Below are positions 27,968 through 33,629 of a DNA stretch of 33,629 nt, one piece after another; positions within the stretch are counted from its first letter, which is position 1; the number at the start of each line of letters is the position of its first letter. A program made the translations under genes and the position numbers. Location of the stretch: NCBI GenBank assembly GCA_947598395.1, contig CANQFG010000006.1, forward strand, positions 1 through 33,629, in the 5' to 3' direction. This DNA comes from an uncultured Bacilli bacterium. GTDB lineage: Bacteria > Bacillota_I > Bacilli_A > RF39 > UBA660. The notes beneath the pieces were generated by a model, which was not told where the DNA came from, did not search any database, and was given only the letters and a program-made list of their open reading frames with translations.

Positions 27968-29920
27968 ATGTTTAAGTTAGTTTCAAAATATACTCCGAGT
28001 GGGGATCAACCCAAGGCTATCGATGAATTAGTTAGCGGTGTTCAAAGTGGCAAAAAGCATCAAGTATTATTGGGAGCAACGGGAACGGGTAAGACTTTTA
28101 CGATTGCCAATGTCATTGCGCGCGTCAATAAGCCGACTTTAGTTTTGGCCCATAATAAGACTTTAGCTGGGCAACTTTATGGGGAATTAAAGGAACTATT
28201 TCCGGAAAATCGCGTCGAATATTTTGTATCATATTACGATTATTATCAACCGGAAGCTTATGTGCCTTCGAGTGATACGTATATCGAAAAAGATGCTTCG
28301 ATCAATGATGAAATCGATGAACTTCGCCATGCGGCTACATCCAGTCTTTTGACGCGGCCAGATACCATCGTCGTCTCGAGTGTCTCGTGTATTTATGGCA
28401 TCGGCGATCCGGAAGATTATGAAGAGCATATGCTCATCTTAAATCTCGGCGATCATGTCGAACGCGAGAGTATTTTGACGCGCTTAATCGACATGAATTA
28501 TGAGCGAAATCAAATCGATTTTCATCGTGGGACATTTCGCGTCAATGGCGATGTCATCGATATCGTACCCATTGCCGAAAAGAAAAATGGCATTCGCATT
28601 GAATTATTTGGTGATGAAGTCGATCGCTTATGTGAATTCGATATCCTAACGGGAACGATTATTCAAAGTAAAAAGAGCATTACGATCTTTCCTGCGACGC
28701 ACTTCGTTACGAATAAGGATAAATTGGCCGAAGCTTGTAATCGCATCGAAAAGGAATTATACGAACGCCTTGAGGTATTAAAGCAAAATAATAAACTCAT
28801 CGAAGAACAACGGCTGCGCGAGCGGACTTTATATGACTTGGAGATGCTTCGTGAAACGGGTTTCTGTCATGGCGTTGAAAACTATTCGCGTCACCTCGCC
28901 TTGCGGGGAGAAGGGGAGACACCTTCGACACTCATCGATTTCTTTCCCGATGATTTTCTAATGGTCATCGACGAATCCCACGTTACCATTCCGCAAGTTC
29001 GGGGAATGTATAATGGCGACCGCATGCGGAAGCAAACCCTCGTCGATTATGGCTTTCGCCTTCCGAGTGCCATGGATAACCGACCCTTAAAATTCGATGA
29101 ATTCAATCGCAAGATCAACCAAGTCATCTACGTTTCGGCAACTCCGGGGGATTATGAACTCGAACTCGTAAATCACCATACGATCGAACAAATAATTCGG
29201 CCAACGGGCTTACTCGATCCGACGATTGAGGTTAAAAAGACGGAAGGCCAAATCGATGATTTAATCGAAGAAATTCGCGTTCGCATGGAGAAAAATGAAC
29301 GCGTTTTGGTAACGACTCTGACGATTCGCATGGCCGAAGAATTGACGAATTACCTTAAGAATATGGGTATCAAAGTCGCCTATTTGCATAGTGAGGTCAA
29401 GACGCTCGAACGGATGAAGATCATTCGCGAGCTCCGGTTGGGCAAATACGATGTCTTAGTCGGCATCAACCTCTTGCGCGAAGGCATCGACTTACCCGAA
29501 GTATCCCTCATTGCCATAATGGATGCCGATAAACAAGGTTTTTTGCGCAGCGATCGGTCCCTCATTCAAATTATTGGACGCTGTGCACGCAACGCTTCGG
29601 GACACGTCATTATGTATGCCGATACGATGAGCGAATCGATGGCTTTGGCGATCAAAGAGACCAAGCGCAGAAGACAAATTCAAGAGGAATATAATCAAGA
29701 ACATGGCATCGTTCCGAAGACGATTATCAAAGAAATTCACGAAGTAATCTCGAATGAAGAGGAAGAAAAGATCGAGCATAAGGAAAAGATGAGCAAAAAA
29801 GATCGCCAAGAGATCATGGTTCATATCGAAAATGAGATGAAAGAGGCAGCCAAGAATCTCGATTTTGAACGCGCTATGGAATTGAGAGATATCTTATTCG
29901 AAATGAAAGTACAAGATTAA
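27968..29920 (+). CDS. uvrB: Excinuclease ABC subunit UvrB
   Basis: [64 protein letters not shown]-terminal UVR motif; ATG 27968 preceded by GGAGG. Confidence 0.98.
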   Translation: MFKLVSKYTPSGDQPKAIDELVSGVQSGKKHQVLLGATGTGKTFTIANVIARVNKPTLVLAHNKTLAGQLYGELKELFPENRVEYFVSYYDYYQPEAYVPSSDTYIEKDASINDEIDELRHAATSSLLTRPDTIVVSSVSCIYGIGDPEDYEEHMLILNLGDHVERESILTRLIDMNYERNQIDFHRGTFRVNGDVIDIVPIAEKKNGIRIELFGDEVDRLCEFDILTGTIIQSKKSITIFPATHFVTNKDKLAEACNRIEKELYERLEVLKQNNKLIEEQRLRERTLYDLEMLRETGFCHGVENYSRHLALRGEGETPSTLIDFFPDDFLMVIDESHVTIPQVRGMYNGDRMRKQTLVDYGFRLPSAMDNRPLKFDEFNRKINQVIYVSATPGDYELELVNHHTIEQIIRPTGLLDPTIEVKKTEGQIDDLIEEIRVRMEKNERVLVTTLTIRMAEELTNYLKNMGIKVAYLHSEVKTLERMKIIRELRLGKYDVLVGINLLREGIDLPEVSLIAIMDADKQGFLRSDRSLIQIIGRCARNASGHVIMYADTMSESMALAIKETKRRRQIQEEYNQEHGIVPKTIIKEIHEVISNEEEEKIEHKEKMSKKDRQEIMVHIENEMKEAAKNLDFERAMELRDILFEMKVQD

Positions 29921-29990
29921 ATAATTTTAGGATTTAAAAAAGATTCCTTCTATGATATGATATTGATATAGAATATGGAGGGAATTATTC

Positions 29991-30695
29991 ATGAATGAAA
30001 GTATTTTTGAAGAGAAAAAAATTGTCAGCTTAATTATCAAATTCTTATTATATCTATTTAAATGGTTTAGCTTGATCGTCTTTGTCTTAACGGCTGGTTT
30101 GACGGTATGCCTCCTTCTTTCGTATATCGTTCAAGGCGCTAATCTATCGAGTACGATAATAAGTTCGATGTTTTCGTATTTGACGGATTATACGGAAGTC
30201 GAAGCGCAAGCGGCGATTGAAGCCGTTGGCAAACTTAAGGTTGTCGTTGCAGGGTGTGGCTTTGGTTTTGCCCAATCGTTGACATACTGTTTGATTTATG
30301 TCGTAATGATGCGCCTCATTATGGTCTTCGATAATATTACAGTAGAAAAGATCTTTACGCGCGAAAACGTCAAATTGATCAACCAATCCTTGCCATTGAC
30401 TTTCTTTATTGCCTTTACGACGCCGATAATTATCATCTGCATTAAAGCTTCGACGACTCTTTTGTCGACGAATAATATCGATCTTTCAGGTGTCATCTAT
30501 ATTGCCGTTTTCTATATCCTAAAACTTTTAATCAATGAGGGCTATGACCTCGAAAAGAAGAGCAAGCGCCAAGAGAAAAAGATCAGCGACTATAATATTC
30601 AAGTGACGGAAGAAAAGATGGCGAGTATTAAAAAGGCCGAAGAGCCAAAAAATGTCAAAGCGAAGAAAAATAATAAGAAAGATAGGGAAAAATAA
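29991..30695 (+). CDS. Multi-TM membrane protein (possibly DUF2975-like) with lysine-rich cytoplasmic tail
   Basis: Several hydrophobic helices, FDNITVEKIFTRENVKLINQ, K/E-rich C-terminus. Confidence 0.65.
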   Translation: MNESIFEEKKIVSLIIKFLLYLFKWFSLIVFVLTAGLTVCLLLSYIVQGANLSSTIISSMFSYLTDYTEVEAQAAIEAVGKLKVVVAGCGFGFAQSLTYCLIYVVMMRLIMVFDNITVEKIFTRENVKLINQSLPLTFFIAFTTPIIIICIKASTTLLSTNNIDLSGVIYIAVFYILKLLINEGYDLEKKSKRQEKKISDYNIQVTEEKMASIKKAEEPKNVKAKKNNKKDREK

Positions 30696-30742
30696 AAGAG
30701 TGGTTAGCATCACTTTTTTAACTTTCTTAAAGGGGTGAAGAT

Positions 30743-32365
30743 GTGGATAAGGTCTATATTTTTGGCCATAAGAATCCCGATACGGACTCAGTATGTGGAG
30801 CCATAGTATTATCATATTTAAAAAATCAATTGGGAATGGATACGGAACCGCGCATATTAAGTCCCATTAATGAAGAGACGCGCTATGTATTAGATAAATT
30901 TAAAATACCGGTACCCAATTATTTAAATGATGTCAAAGTTCAAATTAAAGATGTCAATTTTCATAAAAATTATATGATTAATGAAAATAAGACGATATTC
31001 GAAGCTTTCAATTATATGAATGCTAATGGGATAACGGGTTTGCCATTGGTCGATGATGCAAAAAAATTTAAAGGGTATGTCTCTTTAAAGGAAATAGCTG
31101 CCGATATGATATATAATGAAAACTTGTTAGTGAGTACGTCTTTTGAAAATATCTTAAATGTCTTAGAGGCTACCGATTATTTGCAATTTGATGAGCATAT
31201 TTCGGGCTATGCGCATGCGGCCACGTTTAATGATGAGACGTTTATCAATAATATTCCCATCGATGAAGAGACGATTTTAATCGTTGGAGATCGGGAAAAG
31301 ATTATTAGGTATGCCATTAGTAAAAAAGTTAAGATGATCATCTTAGTCAAGGGGCAAAAATTATCGGCTGAATTGAAAAAATTAGCTAAAGAGGCCCATA
31401 TTAATGTCATATTTACGAATAAGAGTTCGTTTAAAATTGCCAGGGTTTTATGCCTTGCCAATCCGATTAAGACGATAAAACGCAATCAAATGACGATAAC
31501 CTTTAATGCCAATGCATATTTGACGGATTTCGAAGAGGAGACGAGTCATTTAAAGCATACGAATTATCCCATTATCGATAATCGGAATCGGTGTTTGGGG
31601 ATGCTTCGGACGATCGATGCCCATGAAGTAAAACGCAAAAAGTTAATATTGGTCGATCATAATATGTTTGGCCAATCGATCGATGGCCTATACGAAGCTG
31701 AAATTTTAGAAATCATCGATCACCATAATATCGGCGATATCAATACCAATCATCCGATCAATTTCCGGAATATGGCGGTCGGTTCGGTCTGTACCATTAT
31801 CTATTATCTCTATCAAGAGAGCAATATCAAGATTCCAAAAAAAATGGCCGGTCTCATGCTATCGGGCATCGTTTCCGATACGCTTATGCTTCAAAGTCCC
31901 ACGACGACGCCTAAAGATCGCTTAGTAGCTGAAAAACTTACGAAGATGTTAAATATCGATTTTCGCAAATTTGCCTTAGAGATATTGAGCAGTGGCGTAA
32001 GTATTGAAAACATGAGTGCCAATGAGATCCTATTCCGCGATTTTAAAACCTATAAAGCCGGCGAATATGAAATGGCGATTGGCCAAGTATTTACGGTCGA
32101 CTTCAACGTCTTTAAACCACGGTTAGAAGAATTGATCGAAGAATTAAATCGAACGGCTATGAACCATGAATATAAATGTTGTTGTCTCTTCGTTACCAAT
32201 TTTTTGACAAATAATTCGTATGTTCTCTTTTCCGAAAATTCGCAAAAGATCTTGGAAAATGCCTATGGCATCAATGACTTAGAAGAGGGACACCTCATGC
32301 GGGGCATCGTCTCCCGAAAACAACAGATGGTTCCTCATATTATGAATATTGTCGAACATATGTAA
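30743..32365 (+). CDS. ppaC: Manganese-dependent inorganic pyrophosphatase, DHH family, with internal CBS (likely CBS-DRTGG-CBS) insertion
   Basis: GTG start; VYIFGHKNPDTDSVCGAI, IDHHNIGDI, GSVCTIIYYLY, SDTLMLQSPTTTPKD; CBS-like ITGLPLVDDAKKFKGYVSLKEI. Confidence 0.92.
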   Translation: MDKVYIFGHKNPDTDSVCGAIVLSYLKNQLGMDTEPRILSPINEETRYVLDKFKIPVPNYLNDVKVQIKDVNFHKNYMINENKTIFEAFNYMNANGITGLPLVDDAKKFKGYVSLKEIAADMIYNENLLVSTSFENILNVLEATDYLQFDEHISGYAHAATFNDETFINNIPIDEETILIVGDREKIIRYAISKKVKMIILVKGQKLSAELKKLAKEAHINVIFTNKSSFKIARVLCLANPIKTIKRNQMTITFNANAYLTDFEEETSHLKHTNYPIIDNRNRCLGMLRTIDAHEVKRKKLILVDHNMFGQSIDGLYEAEILEIIDHHNIGDINTNHPINFRNMAVGSVCTIIYYLYQESNIKIPKKMAGLMLSGIVSDTLMLQSPTTTPKDRLVAEKLTKMLNIDFRKFALEILSSGVSIENMSANEILFRDFKTYKAGEYEMAIGQVFTVDFNVFKPRLEELIEELNRTAMNHEYKCCCLFVTNFLTNNSYVLFSENSQKILENAYGINDLEEGHLMRGIVSRKQQMVPHIMNIVEHM

Positions 32366-32402
32366 ATATTTTTCCGTAAAAAAGCTTTTAAAAAATTATA
32401 CG

Positions 32403-32411
32403 TGATATAAT
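32403..32411 (+). promoter_or_regulatory. Extended -10 promoter element
   Basis: TG-A-TATAAT. Confidence 0.5.
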
Positions 32412-32431
32412 TTAAGCGGGGAAGTGGTTAT

Positions 32432-33100
32432 ATGGTCGATAAGGAAAAATTAAAATACTATCGCGAACTCAATAATTATACGCCGGCATCTTTAGCTAAA
32501 AAGATCAAGATTTCTAAAAAAATGATTATGGCTTGGGAAAGTGGCGAAGCGGAACCGACGGCTAATGATATCATCAAATTGGCTGCAACTTACAATATCT
32601 CTTCCGATGATTTAATGTACGATATTATTTATGAGAATGCCAAACATATTCCTTGGTCTATCATAGTAGCTTTCATTTGGGGAATAGTAATCTATATTCT
32701 TGAACGTAACTATGGGTATAGTATTATGGGCATTGGCGCCTTAGGAATTTTCCTCAATTGTCTTCTTAAAATAAAAGATTTGTTAAAAGATAAAACTATT
32801 ACTAACAATAAATCACTTTTTGGCGTATCATTAGATACGGATAAAAAAGCTCGGTTAAAAATTTATCTTACGGAATCCCTTTTAATAGCTAGCTTTTTTA
32901 TTACGGTTGTCATAGTTTTTAAATTAGTGCATCTAAATGCCTTTTTAGCTTCTTATACGATATTGCCTAATAAACATCTAAATGTCATCTTGATATATGC
33001 AATTTATTTTACTATCATTACATTGTTTACTTTTATTATTAATTTTCTCTTTGGCGAAATAATCGTCAAACAAAGTTTAAAGGAAGGATCACATGAATAG
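32432..33100 (+). CDS. XRE-family HTH protein with multiple C-terminal TM helices
   Basis: LKYYRELNNYTPASLAKKIKISKKMIMAWESGEAEPTANDIIKLAATYNIS; hydrophobic C-terminal half. Confidence 0.8.
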   Translation: MVDKEKLKYYRELNNYTPASLAKKIKISKKMIMAWESGEAEPTANDIIKLAATYNISSDDLMYDIIYENAKHIPWSIIVAFIWGIVIYILERNYGYSIMGIGALGIFLNCLLKIKDLLKDKTITNNKSLFGVSLDTDKKARLKIYLTESLLIASFFITVVIVFKLVHLNAFLASYTILPNKHLNVILIYAIYFTIITLFTFIINFLFGEIIVKQSLKEGSHE

Positions 33101-33404
33101 AGATCTCAATGATTTTGGCAATAAAAAATCTTCGCCCATCAATGTCAGTAAAGAGGAAGCTATGAAGGTTTTAAATCGCCAAAATAGTGGTCTAAATGAC
33201 CGCGTTCAAGAAAATAATTTTGCCGAAATATTGGATGCCAAAGAAAATGAATATCTCAATTATGAACAAGTCAATAAAGTCAATGACTTAGTTAAAATTG
33301 TCGAAGTCAAACATTCGAAAAAGACGATTATTATCATGGCTCTTATCCTGCTTATCTTGATCATCATCATTATCTTAGAATTGCCAATGTTAAAGAATTT
33401 ATAA
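33093..33404 (+). CDS. Small tail-anchored membrane protein of unknown function
   Basis: Overlaps the preceding gene by 8 nt; C-terminal IIIMALILLILIIIIILEL helix. Confidence 0.65.
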   Translation: MNRDLNDFGNKKSSPINVSKEEAMKVLNRQNSGLNDRVQENNFAEILDAKENEYLNYEQVNKVNDLVKIVEVKHSKKTIIIMALILLILIIIIILELPMLKNL

Positions 33405-33568
33405 AATAAGTTGGGGAATTAGGCATAAAGAATTGCGTTGATAAAATCGAATTGATCGTTATGAGTGATGGCGATTTAAATAATTATCACAAGGAATATC
33501 GGAATAAAAAATTTGAAAATTATTGATGAAAGAGCATATATTATAATAGGCAATTTGACCTGATCGAT

Positions 33569-33597
33569 TTGCAAAAATAGGTGAAATATGCTATAAT
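33569..33597 (+). promoter_or_regulatory. SigA-type promoter for a gene beyond the window
   Basis: TTGCAA (33569-33574) N17 TATAAT (33592-33597). Confidence 0.6.
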
Positions 33598-33629
33598 TTT
33601 ATTCGTGTGGTGCATTATGCTAGTCATTA

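Noticed and set aside
30693-30722. Terminator-like GAGTG-gttagcat-CACTTTTTT between the membrane protein and pyrophosphatase genes
   Set aside because: Only about 4 bp of clean stem; too weak to list as a feature.
28229-30815. Minus-strand ORFs opposite uvrB and the pyrophosphatase region (for example 29492-29824, 30528-30815)
   Set aside because: They are antisense shadows of strongly supported plus-strand genes, with no RBS or recognisable product.
33410-33526. Short coding-like stretch VGELGIKNCVDKIELIVMSDGDLNNYHKEYRNKKFENY after the last gene
   Set aside because: 38 codons with no convincing start or RBS; could be a gene remnant, but there is not enough evidence to call it.
1-33629. Reverse transcriptase or DGR template repeat inside the window
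   Set aside because: No ORF shows RT motifs, and no third copy of the variable C-terminal segment was found by eye.
1-33629. CRISPR arrays, tRNA or rRNA genes, transposases or IS ends
   Set aside because: No regularly spaced repeats, cloverleaf or rRNA-like sequence, or transposase motifs were recognised.

Overview
AT-rich Firmicutes/Bacilli-like chromosomal segment. Standard genetic code: TGA is used as a stop, for example at the ends of adk and map. The core (about 1.4-15.5 kb) is a complete S10-spc-alpha ribosomal superoperon, rpsJ to rplQ, including secY, adk, map, infA, rpmJ and rpoA. rpmD (L30) is missing between rpsE and rplO. The operon is bracketed in direct orientation by two paralogous FGE/SUMF1-like (C-type-lectin-fold) surface proteins. 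The first is truncated at the window edge. Their C-terminal ~45 codons are hypervariable on a conserved scaffold, which resembles the variable region of a diversity-generating-retroelement (DGR) target, but no reverse transcriptase or template repeat lies in the window. A 24-bp element, ACTG9TGCAATACAATA, occurs twice (upstream of the second FGE-like gene and upstream of a large beta-helix-like surface protein). It looks like a promoter with a nine-G spacer and is a candidate phase-variation switch. The right half carries an AAA/DUF4143 ATPase with an 11-bp palindrome over its promoter, a 731-aa surface protein, an SDR, an orphan two-gene unit, a membrane-anchored XRE regulator with a MacB/FtsX-type ABC transporter, uvrB, a CBS-containing Mn-dependent pyrophosphatase, and a second XRE-TM gene. 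All family assignments come from reading motifs by eye; no searches were run.
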